8,218 nt of DNA, taken from assembly GCA_013203065.1 (NCBI GenBank), contig JABMQV010000191.1, forward strand, positions 1 through 8,218, given 5' to 3'. Shown here in pieces: positions 1 through 6,208 of the stretch. The notes under the pieces were generated by a model that saw nothing but the letters and a program-made list of their open reading frames with translations, was not told where the DNA came from and did not search any database. Within the stretch, counting starts at the first letter, position 1, and the number at the start of each line of letters is the position of its first letter. Both the position numbers and the translations under genes were made by a program. Source of the DNA: Desulfobacteraceae bacterium (GTDB lineage Bacteria; Desulfobacterota; DSM-4660; Desulfatiglandales; Desulfatiglandaceae).

Positions 1-1343
1 GCCTCTTCCAGGATTGTTGGGGCGAAGGGTCTCCAGGGCTCCCTGTACTTTACCTGGGAGTTGGTTCGGTTACGGCATTCGACGGTAGGAGCGGTCAGAA
101 TCGAACGATTCCCGAGGGCCCTGGGCCCCGCTTCCTCCCTCCCCTGGAAAAGGGCAATAATCTGGGCGCCGTGAAGAAGCCGCGCCACCTCCCCGGCCGA
201 GACACCTTTTTCTTGAATGTAGATTGGCAGGTCGTACTTCTTGATCAACCCGGTCAGTTCATGGTGCAGGACGTCCTCGCCATATCCAAATCCGAGATAG
301 ACATCCTGCATGGGGTTGCTGAAACGCGGGGTGGCCGGGTCCGAGGACTTTGCGGCCGAGGCGAGGGCGGCACCCAAGGCGATTCCCCTGTCGGAGGCAA
401 GAGGCTGCACAAAAAGGTTCTTACAGATCTCCGATTTCAGGATCCGGTAATTGAGAAGGCTGTTCATGGCGACGCCCCCGGTAAAACACAGGTTTTCCAG
501 GGTTAAGGACTCCTTGGCCCTTCGCAATTTCTCAATGACCATCTCCTCGAGCAGGCCCTGTATGCTTGCAGCCACATCGGCCTGGAGACTATTATATTCC
601 GTTACAGGTCTCGGCTGGGGTACTCCAAACCTTTTGACTATTTCACGCCGCATCCCCTGGAGGGTTCCGCGCGGCCACCTGTAAGTATCCCCGTCCTTCT
701 CCAATATCTCGCGGATGGCTTCCTTATGAACAGGCCTGCCGTAACTGGCCAATCCCATGATTTTTCCGCAGTGTTGGGAGGTGTTGGGGGTCCGGTAACC
801 GATCCACTCGGTAAAATACTGGTAGAGGAAGCCAAGGGAAAAATCCTTTGTGAACTCAGTGGAGACCCGTGAGAACGAGATGCCCTCTCCTTTGTAAAAG
901 GATGTTGACTCGGCTTCCCCTGTGCCGTCAGCCACGAGTATGGCCGCGTGATCAAACCCGGAAGACAAGAATGCCCCCGCAGCGTGGCAGTCATGATGAC
1001 CGACGAAGCACACCTCGTCCCACGAGACCTTTGGGGAGAGATAATTCAAGACTTCGGCACACCGGGTTTTTTGGAAGCCGATGAATTTCTTGAGATAGGT
1101 TTCCCGTGTCTCATCAGGATTGAAGCCAAAGCTGATGGTCCTGAAATGGCTGAAATTGAGTCTGGTGAGCGCCTTTAGGGAGAAATAGGGGTTGAAGTAG
1201 GTCATCTTCTCACCGTTGAAGCGTTCCTCCTCGAAGACATGCAATATGTTGAGGTCGCCATCGACGACCGCTATGCCGGTGTCGTGGCCCGTATAGATTC
1301 CAAGATGGTATTCTTTCACCCGAGGCCGGTCCTTTCTCTGCAT
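1..1343 (-). CDS. NodU/CmcH/TobZ-family O-carbamoyltransferase, C-terminus outside window
   Basis: The minus strand is open from an ATG at 1343 to the window edge (447 codons). Family members use carbamoyl phosphate and ATP to make a carbamoyl-adenylate, then carbamoylate a hydroxyl, usually on a sugar, in the cytoplasm. Seen from the N-terminus: GHD with H20; the signature GHHDCHAAGAF at 115-125, with H116 and H120 spaced like the TobZ metal-binding histidines; ADGTGE around D139; GKIMGLASYG at 193-202; FTGGVAMN at 287-294; SDRGIALGAA at 317-326, the Kae1-like fold; and GREEAGPRALGNRSIL at 401-416, the carbamoyl-phosphate/YrdC-like part. Full members are about 550-600 residues, so roughly 100-150 are missing. 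The ATG has no clear ribosome site. An in-frame GTG at 1319-1317 has AAGGA ten bases upstream and may be the true start. The gene is divergent from the glycan cluster, which suggests it decorates that product. Family is certain; the acceptor is unknown. Confidence 0.93.
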   Translation of the reverse strand, partial: MQRKDRPRVKEYHLGIYTGHDTGIAVVDGDLNILHVFEEERFNGEKMTYFNPYFSLKALTRLNFSHFRTISFGFNPDETRETYLKKFIGFQKTRCAEVLNYLSPKVSWDEVCFVGHHDCHAAGAFLSSGFDHAAILVADGTGEAESTSFYKGEGISFSRVSTEFTKDFSLGFLYQYFTEWIGYRTPNTSQHCGKIMGLASYGRPVHKEAIREILEKDGDTYRWPRGTLQGMRREIVKRFGVPQPRPVTEYNSLQADVAASIQGLLEEMVIEKLRRAKESLTLENLCFTGGVAMNSLLNYRILKSEICKNLFVQPLASDRGIALGAALASAAKSSDPATPRFSNPMQDVYLGFGYGEDVLHHELTGLIKKYDLPIYIQEKGVSAGEVARLLHGAQIIALFQGREEAGPRALGNRSILTAPTVECRNRTNSQVKYREPWRPFAPTILEE

Positions 1344-1365
1344 TGAAAAGCGGGGTCTGATCAGG

Positions 1366-1387
1366 GGTGAAGTTTTGAAACTTCACC
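1366..1387. repeat. Near-perfect 22-bp palindrome between divergent genes (operator or leader hairpin)
   Basis: GGTGAAGTTT (1366-1375) and AAACTTCACC (1378-1387) are exact reverse complements separated by two bases. The palindrome lies 23 bases upstream of the carbamoyltransferase ATG and downstream of that gene's candidate promoter, so it would form a hairpin in its leader RNA or act as a dimeric repressor site over the early transcribed region. The minus-strand arm is preceded, not followed, by a T run, so it is not an ordinary intrinsic terminator for that gene. On the plus strand it is followed by A residues. The symmetry is certain; the function is unknown. Confidence 0.75.
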
Positions 1388-1413
1388 AAAAAACAAAGGC
1401 GAACCAGTGTCTA

Positions 1414-1443
1414 TTTCTAGCATGGCAGGCAGCCGGAGGGCAA
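1414..1443 (-). promoter_or_regulatory. Candidate sigma-70 promoter for the carbamoyltransferase
   Basis: Reading the minus strand, TTGCCC (1443-1438) is followed after 18 bases by TAGAAA (1419-1414). The -10 is preceded by TG one base away, giving an extended -10 of the form TGCTAGAAA. Transcription would start near 1407 and leave a leader of about 65 bases that contains the palindrome at 1366-1387. The call is consensus matching only. Confidence 0.35.
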
Positions 1444-1466
1444 GAAAGAAAAGGATAAGGTTTTGC

Positions 1467-1496
1467 TTGACCACGATGCGAGACCCTGTGTATTTA
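1467..1496 (+). promoter_or_regulatory. Candidate promoter for the four-gene glycan operon
   Basis: TTGACC (1467-1472, five of six consensus bases) is followed after 18 bases by TATTTA (1491-1496, a weak -10). Transcription would begin near 1503, about 70 bases before the ATG at 1573. It is divergent from the minus-strand candidate promoter, and the two -35 elements are about 24 bases apart, so one regulator could affect both. The weak -10 keeps confidence low. Confidence 0.33.
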
Positions 1497-1572
1497 GTGC
1501 GATGGAGGCGTTGGAAACCCGGCAACAGACGGTTGGCAGGGTCGTTTCTCCTAAACGGGGCCATGGGCATCC

Positions 1573-3528
1573 ATGCTCAACAAGATTGACAAATTGAAAC
1601 AGGCAGTAAACCGTGGCACCCTTTCCCCTGACGGGGCATGGGTGTTCTCTGGCTGCGCTGTTTTGTTTGGCGCAACGATGGACGTCGGGGTGTTTTACCT
1701 GCTCACGGCCTCCGGGCTGGCCCTGGGTGCGGCCAACATGGTCAGTTTCTTGACGGCAGCAGTCCTTTTTTATGTCATCAAGGCCCGTAATACATCCCTG
1801 AAGGCCTACGTCACCGTTATTCTGATGGCGCTTTTTTTGCGCGGGGGGGTGCTGGCCTGTTTCATCCAGATGTGGGACTGGTCGCCCTGGAGGGCCATTC
1901 TGGTTTCGGCCTTCGTGTCATACCTGATCGTTTATTTGGGCCTTGTCCGCTTCGTCTTTTTCCCCGCCCTGAGAGGTCCTTTGTCAACTGAGCAGTGGCG
2001 GGCGCTGTCGCTGGGACTCCTTATCTACGCCGTGCTGCTTCGGCTTGTCTATTTGGGGCTGCCCGAGTTGTTGCATGAAGAGGCCTACTACTGGAACTAC
2101 GCCCAGCACCTGGATATCGGCTACCTGGATCATCCGCCCCTGGTGGGCTGGATCGTTTGGCTGTTTACAAGCGTGATGGGTCATACCGAGCTTGCGGTCC
2201 GCTGTGGTGCCTTTGCCATCTGGATAGTGGGTGCCTCTTACGTCTATCGTCTCACCTGGAGAATCTTTGACAAGACTGCGGCAACAGCTGCCGTACTGAT
2301 CTTTGCCACCTTGCCCGTATATTTCTGCCTCGGGTTTGTCATGCTCCCGGATACACCGCTGGTTGCCTGCTGGGCCGGCGCCCTTTATTATCTCTATCGT
2401 CTGCTAATCGACGAGAGAAAGGGGGCCTGGTTCGGGGTGGGGGTTTTTATGGGCCTGGGCATGCTTGCCAAATATACCATCGTGCTCCTGGGGGGCGCCG
2501 GTCTTTTGTTTGTTCTTATGGACGGCCGGTCCCGAAGGTGGCTCCTCAGACCCGAGCCCTATCTGGCGCTGCTCATCGCCATTATTCTGTTTTTGCCGGT
2601 CATTTTCTGGAACGCTCAGAATGAATGGGCCTCTCTTGTGTTTCAAGGCCCCAGACGTCTTGCGGGAGATTTCGACTTTGATCTTCCCGATTTGATCGGC
2701 AGCGCACTCATACTGCTGACACCCATGGGGGTGTTGGCGGTAGCTGCCGTGGCGGCTTCGAAGAGATTCTTCACCGTATCCGGTGATATGACCGACCAAA
2801 TGAGAAATGCACGCGCTTATCGGCTTCTGATGACCCTTACCTTTTTCCCCTTTAGTGTGTTTCTGGTGTTCAGCCTCTTTAGAAATATCAAACTAAACTG
2901 GACGGGACCGCTGTGGCTGGGCACCGTGTCTTACCTGGGGTATTTGGCGGTGCAGAAGCTGCCTCGGCAGTCCGGCAAATTGCTGCTTTGGGCAAAGCGT
3001 TCCTTGAAAGCGACCCTCGTAATCATTCCTTTGATATACGGGGCTGGCCTCTATTATCTTGTTCTTGGGCTCCCCGGGCTCCCTTATCCGAAAAACGTCT
3101 TCGGTTTGGGTTGGCCTGCGCTCGCGAGGCAGGTCGAGGCCTTGGTGGAAGATCATGAGCGGAAGACCGGAGAGCGCCCATTGGTCGTGGGGATGGACAA
3201 GGACAGGTTAAACAGCTGGCTGGCCTTCTACCGAAGTCAGGCCATGACAAAAGCAAGGGGTGTCACCACAAACGAAGGCGCTCTGGAAACCGCCGGCAGG
3301 CACTTGTTTGACAGAGACAGCGGCATGTACCTCTTCTGGTTTCCAACGAAGGCACAGCAGGAAAGGGCCATGATCCTGTTTGGCCGCAAACCCGACGATC
3401 TTAGAGGGCCCCATATCACCTCCCGAGCCAAGCACACCCATGAGGTCAAAGAAATCGTGGCACGAAAAAACGGAAAAATCGCAAGCCAGTATTACTATCG
3501 CTTGATCGAAGGCTATCAGGCAAAATGA
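1573..3528 (+). CDS. GtrA-like domain fused to GT39/ArnT-like membrane glycosyltransferase
   Basis: A 651-residue polytopic inner-membrane protein. Residues about 22-130 look like a GtrA domain, the family thought to flip polyprenyl-phosphate sugars: four hydrophobic segments, MDVGVFYLL near 36-44 and a closing LVRFVFF at 124-130. Residues about 140-500 form a GT-C transferase of the GT39/PMT_2 type. The first external loop has HEEAYYW at 168-174 and GYLDHPPLVGW at 183-193, and LPDTPL follows at 258-263. E169 stands where many relatives have Asp. Such enzymes transfer a sugar from a polyprenyl-phosphate carrier to lipid, glycan or protein in the periplasm. Residues about 505-651 form a hydrophilic tail, probably periplasmic as in ArnT. 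The ATG at 1573 is the only start after the in-frame stop at 1552; its ribosome site is weak (GGGG at 1557-1560). It is the first gene of the plus-strand cluster. GT39 call strong, GtrA call good, donor and acceptor unknown. Confidence 0.88.
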   Translation: MLNKIDKLKQAVNRGTLSPDGAWVFSGCAVLFGATMDVGVFYLLTASGLALGAANMVSFLTAAVLFYVIKARNTSLKAYVTVILMALFLRGGVLACFIQMWDWSPWRAILVSAFVSYLIVYLGLVRFVFFPALRGPLSTEQWRALSLGLLIYAVLLRLVYLGLPELLHEEAYYWNYAQHLDIGYLDHPPLVGWIVWLFTSVMGHTELAVRCGAFAIWIVGASYVYRLTWRIFDKTAATAAVLIFATLPVYFCLGFVMLPDTPLVACWAGALYYLYRLLIDERKGAWFGVGVFMGLGMLAKYTIVLLGGAGLLFVLMDGRSRRWLLRPEPYLALLIAIILFLPVIFWNAQNEWASLVFQGPRRLAGDFDFDLPDLIGSALILLTPMGVLAVAAVAASKRFFTVSGDMTDQMRNARAYRLLMTLTFFPFSVFLVFSLFRNIKLNWTGPLWLGTVSYLGYLAVQKLPRQSGKLLLWAKRSLKATLVIIPLIYGAGLYYLVLGLPGLPYPKNVFGLGWPALARQVEALVEDHERKTGERPLVVGMDKDRLNSWLAFYRSQAMTKARGVTTNEGALETAGRHLFDRDSGMYLFWFPTKAQQERAMILFGRKPDDLRGPHITSRAKHTHEVKEIVARKNGKIASQYYYRLIEGYQAK

Positions 3529-3583
3529 GAAGAACCTAACCCGGCAAAGCCGACCTCAAATATTCGATCTGGCCATGGCATAA

Positions 3584-3601
3584 ATCATGTGCAAACATGA
3601 T
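3584..3601. repeat. Short inverted repeat in the gap after the GtrA-GT39 gene
   Basis: ATCATGT (3584-3590) and ACATGAT (3595-3601) are exact reverse complements around a GCAA loop. An overlapping pair AAATCA (3582-3587) and TGATTT (3603-3608) gives an alternative pairing. It lies in the 99-bp gap before the next gene, with no T run after it, so it is not a standard terminator. It could be a weak hairpin or protein site, or chance. Confidence 0.4.
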
Positions 3602-3627
3602 GTGATTTCAATAAATAGGTACTAAAG

Positions 3628-4674
3628 GTGAATGAACAGCAAATCATAGCTTCACCGACCGGCGACGAGACCGCCCCGAGGCTCTGGGGCTGGCATACCT
3701 TTCTGAGTCTGGGTGTTACCCTGGTGATACTGGGCGTGCTGATCTCCATGGTGGACCTGGAAAAGATCTGGCAGGAGGTGGAAAGGTGTGAAAAAAAACT
3801 TGTTCTTCTTGGGGCCCTGGCGCATTATCTGACCTATCCGGTTCGCGGCTTGCGCTGGCGGCGCTGTCTGGGCCACCTGCCCATCAAAGGGGGCAAGGCA
3901 AAATTTGCCCTGGTGGTTTTTTTCTACAATTTTGTGGATAACCTGGTCCCGGCCAAACTGGGCGATGTCTACGCCGCCCACATGGCACGTATCAATTTTG
4001 GTATTCGTCGTTCCGCTGCCATGGGTTCCATCGTCTTCTTGCGTATGCTGGATGCTTGGACTATCCTGTTGCTGGCGGGACTGGCTTCCTGGGTCTTGTT
4101 TTCGACACGCTTGCCCAGGGCGGTTTTTTGGGCGTTGATAGCAGGCGGCGCCATTGCGCTGGGTGCGACATTTATTATGCTATGCTTTTTCCTCCTGCAA
4201 AGGTCTCTGCCCCGGTGGCTGCCCGCAAGGCTTCGCCAGATAATTCAGGCCTTTCATACAGGCATGTGGCCCCGAACGACCGAACTGCTTCCCGTCATCG
4301 GTTTAACAACGGTCATCTGGGCCCTGGAAACGACCTGGATTTTTTTTCTGGTCTATGCCTTCAATTTGAAACTGGACCTTGCCGAGTCCGTTTTTTTGAC
4401 CATGATTCCGTTGATGGCTTCTGCTTTTCCGTTGACGCCGTCAGGGGCCGGTGTGGTGGAGGTGACCCTGTTTAGCTGTCTGCGGGTGATCGGGGTGCCG
4501 GCACCCTTGGGAGTTTCTTTGACGGCGTTGAATCGGGTTATCGACTATTGGCTTCACATCGCTCTGGGAGCGGTGGTGTGGGCATTTAGGGGGAGACTCG
4601 GACTTCGCACATGGCGTGATGTGCCGCATGTCCATGAAAACCGAATCGTTCTCAATAAACCTGATAAGTTCTGA
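3628..4674 (+). CDS. Flippase-like integral membrane protein (LPG_synthase_TM / UPF0104 family)
   Basis: A 348-residue protein with roughly seven or eight hydrophobic segments. It matches the family named after the membrane part of lysylphosphatidylglycerol synthase, which also includes AglD-like proteins and often sits in glycolipid and polysaccharide loci. Characteristic stretches are RGLRWRRCL at 73-81, NFVDNLVPAKLGDVYAAHMA at 101-120, FLRMLDAW at 137-144 and PLTPSGAGVVEVTL at 268-281, ending with ALNRVIDYW near 300-308. There is no C-terminal aminoacyltransferase domain, so it is not MprF itself. The likely role is moving or handling a lipid-linked intermediate, but biochemical functions for the stand-alone family are poorly known. 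The start is GTG at 3628, with AGG at 3617-3619 eight bases upstream. It is 99 bp after the GT39 gene and 69 bp before the radical SAM gene, on the same strand. Confidence 0.85.
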   Translation: MNEQQIIASPTGDETAPRLWGWHTFLSLGVTLVILGVLISMVDLEKIWQEVERCEKKLVLLGALAHYLTYPVRGLRWRRCLGHLPIKGGKAKFALVVFFYNFVDNLVPAKLGDVYAAHMARINFGIRRSAAMGSIVFLRMLDAWTILLLAGLASWVLFSTRLPRAVFWALIAGGAIALGATFIMLCFFLLQRSLPRWLPARLRQIIQAFHTGMWPRTTELLPVIGLTTVIWALETTWIFFLVYAFNLKLDLAESVFLTMIPLMASAFPLTPSGAGVVEVTLFSCLRVIGVPAPLGVSLTALNRVIDYWLHIALGAVVWAFRGRLGLRTWRDVPHVHENRIVLNKPDKF

Positions 4675-4680
4675 ATAGAC

Positions 4681-4716
4681 TCGGGTGCGGGTGGTGTTCG
4701 GTAGTTATGCACCCGA
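4681..4716. repeat. 8-bp inverted repeat before the radical SAM gene
   Basis: TCGGGTGC (4681-4688) and GCACCCGA (4709-4716) are exact reverse complements separated by 20 bases. The structure fills much of the 69-bp gap between the flippase-like gene and the radical SAM gene. No T run follows. It could be an mRNA hairpin that adjusts expression between the two genes, or a protein-binding site. Function is not known. Confidence 0.45.
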
Positions 4717-4730
4717 TAAGATTGTGGAAC

Positions 4731-4735
4731 AGGAG
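4731..4735 (+). promoter_or_regulatory. Ribosome binding site that decides the radical SAM start
   Basis: AGGAG at 4731-4735 is only two bases from the upstream GTG at 4738 but eight bases from the in-frame GTG at 4744. Normal spacing therefore favours the GTG at 4744 as the start codon. Confidence 0.6.
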
Positions 4736-4743
4736 CGGTGTCC

Positions 4744-6162
4744 GTGAAAGTCTCTAAAGTCTTGCTCTTGCGCGTCTCCTCCCCGGTAGACAAGGATGTA
4801 GACCACCCGCAATTTTTCGATCCCCCTTATCCACTCAAACACCTCCAGGCGGGTCTGGCTAAATACCGGGACCCGGACGTTCATATCTTGGACTGCTGGA
4901 TTCGCACCATGGATGTTGACCAAATGCTTAAACACGCGGACCAGGTGGGACCCGACCTGGTTGTCGTCTCGGCTTCCAGTTTCGACCTTGAGGTGGCGAA
5001 CAGGTACGTGACCGAGTTGAAGCGCAGGGCCAAGGCGCCCCTGGTGGTGGGGATTGGTCAGGGATATTATTTAATGCGGGATTTTTGCGAAGGAAGACTG
5101 GAGGAGTACGACGCAATTCTGCTGGGGGAGCCCGAACAGGAGTTCTTCCGCCTCTTTGATTGGATCAGGGAGGCCGGTTCCGGTGATGATGAATGGCGCG
5201 AAAAGTACTGGCAATATTATGACCGGGGCGAACGATTCATGGTCCAAGATCCGGATAAGCTTCCGTTTCCTTCCTATACCCCTGAAGAGCTTCACGCCTA
5301 CCGCTCCATTCACCCGGTGCAAATTTCGCAGAGGGTAACCTGGGGGTTTTTGACGGCCACGAGGGGCTGCCCCCACGGGTGTATGTTTTGCAGCGAGGTG
5401 ATGCGGGTGAGCATCGGTCGCAGGCTCCGTAGCCGTTCACCGGCCAATGTGGCGGATGAGATGGAACATCTGGCCAGGCAGGGGGCCAATATTTGTTCTT
5501 TTCAGGACGACAGTTTTTCTGCCAACCGGCACTTTGTGGGGGTGCTCTGCGAAGAGCTCATTTCACGCAAGTCGCAAATGCCGTGGATGGCCCGTGCGCG
5601 GGTGGACGAGTTGGATTACGATCTGCTGGCATTGATGAAAAGGGCCGGTTGCATGATGCTGGGAATCGGTGTAGAATCGGGTAGCCAGCGAATTATCGAT
5701 GGGATGAGAAAGTGTCGCAAGACCAGGCCTTGGCGTGGGATGTGCCGCCAGGTCTTCCGGTGGACTCGGGCGCTTGGCATTGGTACCAACGCGTACTATG
5801 TGATCGGCAACCCCACGGAGACCCGGGAAGAAATCGAGCAGACCATCAGATTTGCAATGGAGCTGGATGCCGACAGCATCCAGGTCCACTTTTATACGGT
5901 TTATCCGGGATCTGCAGCTTGGGAGAAATACAAACATCAAGTTGGTGATTACCAACCGGGGCAGATGTTCCACTACTCGTCCCCGTCTTTTACCCTGGCT
6001 GCGGTATCACCCGGGGAGTTGGAAGCGCTGCGCTCGCAATTCTATCGGCGCTATCTTTTTCGTCTGGGCTTTGCACTCAAACATTTGCGGCGACACGGCA
6101 CCTTCTATCTGCACAACCCCGATATTCTCTGGCGGCTCTTGGGGATTCGCAAAGTACTCTAG
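4744..6162 (+). CDS. B12-binding-type radical SAM enzyme with a probable local double frameshift
   Basis: About 472 residues from GTG 4744. Residues about 3-145 resemble a cobalamin-binding Rossmann domain: PPYPLKHLQAGL near 27-38, VVVSASSFD near 73-81, LLGEPEQEF near 126-134. The DxHxxG His-ligand motif is absent, as is usual in class B radical SAM methylases. Residues about 198-390 are the radical SAM barrel, with the 4Fe-4S site CPHGCMFC (C209, C213, C216), LGIGVESGS near 306-314 and GNPTETREEI near 355-364. Such enzymes methylate or rearrange unactivated carbons. In this locus a sugar or lipid carrier is a plausible substrate (inference). Residues about 323-334 do not fit the family, whereas the neighbouring frame there reads VSQDQALAW (5712-5738), the expected text. 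This suggests one lost base near 5711-5713 and one gained near 5736-5740. The aminotransferase gene follows after 46 bp. Confidence 0.88.
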   Translation: MKVSKVLLLRVSSPVDKDVDHPQFFDPPYPLKHLQAGLAKYRDPDVHILDCWIRTMDVDQMLKHADQVGPDLVVVSASSFDLEVANRYVTELKRRAKAPLVVGIGQGYYLMRDFCEGRLEEYDAILLGEPEQEFFRLFDWIREAGSGDDEWREKYWQYYDRGERFMVQDPDKLPFPSYTPEELHAYRSIHPVQISQRVTWGFLTATRGCPHGCMFCSEVMRVSIGRRLRSRSPANVADEMEHLARQGANICSFQDDSFSANRHFVGVLCEELISRKSQMPWMARARVDELDYDLLALMKRAGCMMLGIGVESGSQRIIDGMRKCRKTRPWRGMCRQVFRWTRALGIGTNAYYVIGNPTETREEIEQTIRFAMELDADSIQVHFYTVYPGSAAWEKYKHQVGDYQPGQMFHYSSPSFTLAAVSPGELEALRSQFYRRYLFRLGFALKHLRRHGTFYLHNPDILWRLLGIRKVL

Positions 6163-6208
6163 AAAATGCACGTAACCATCTGGAACCGAAATTAGGGAGA
6201 ATGTAGCA

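Noticed and set aside
638..994. 118-codon minus-strand frame
   Set aside because: It lies in another frame inside the carbamoyltransferase, which has clear family motifs throughout this stretch.
1366..1387. Palindrome read as an intrinsic terminator
   Set aside because: No T run follows the stem on the minus strand, and A residues follow it on the plus strand. It also lies in front of genes, not after them.
2404..2799. 131-codon minus-strand frame
   Set aside because: It is antisense to the GT39 membrane domain, with no recognisable motif or ribosome site. The composition is what the complement of hydrophobic codons gives.
3542..3552. CGGC-AAA-GCCG hairpin just after the GT39 stop
   Set aside because: A four-base stem with no T run is too weak to call a terminator.
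5712..5948. Overlapping 78-codon plus-strand frame inside the radical SAM gene
   Set aside because: Only its first nine or so codons resemble the family. It is better read as evidence of a local frameshift than as a separate gene.
5563..5973. 136-codon minus-strand frame
   Set aside because: It is antisense to the radical SAM barrel, with no motifs and no ribosome site.
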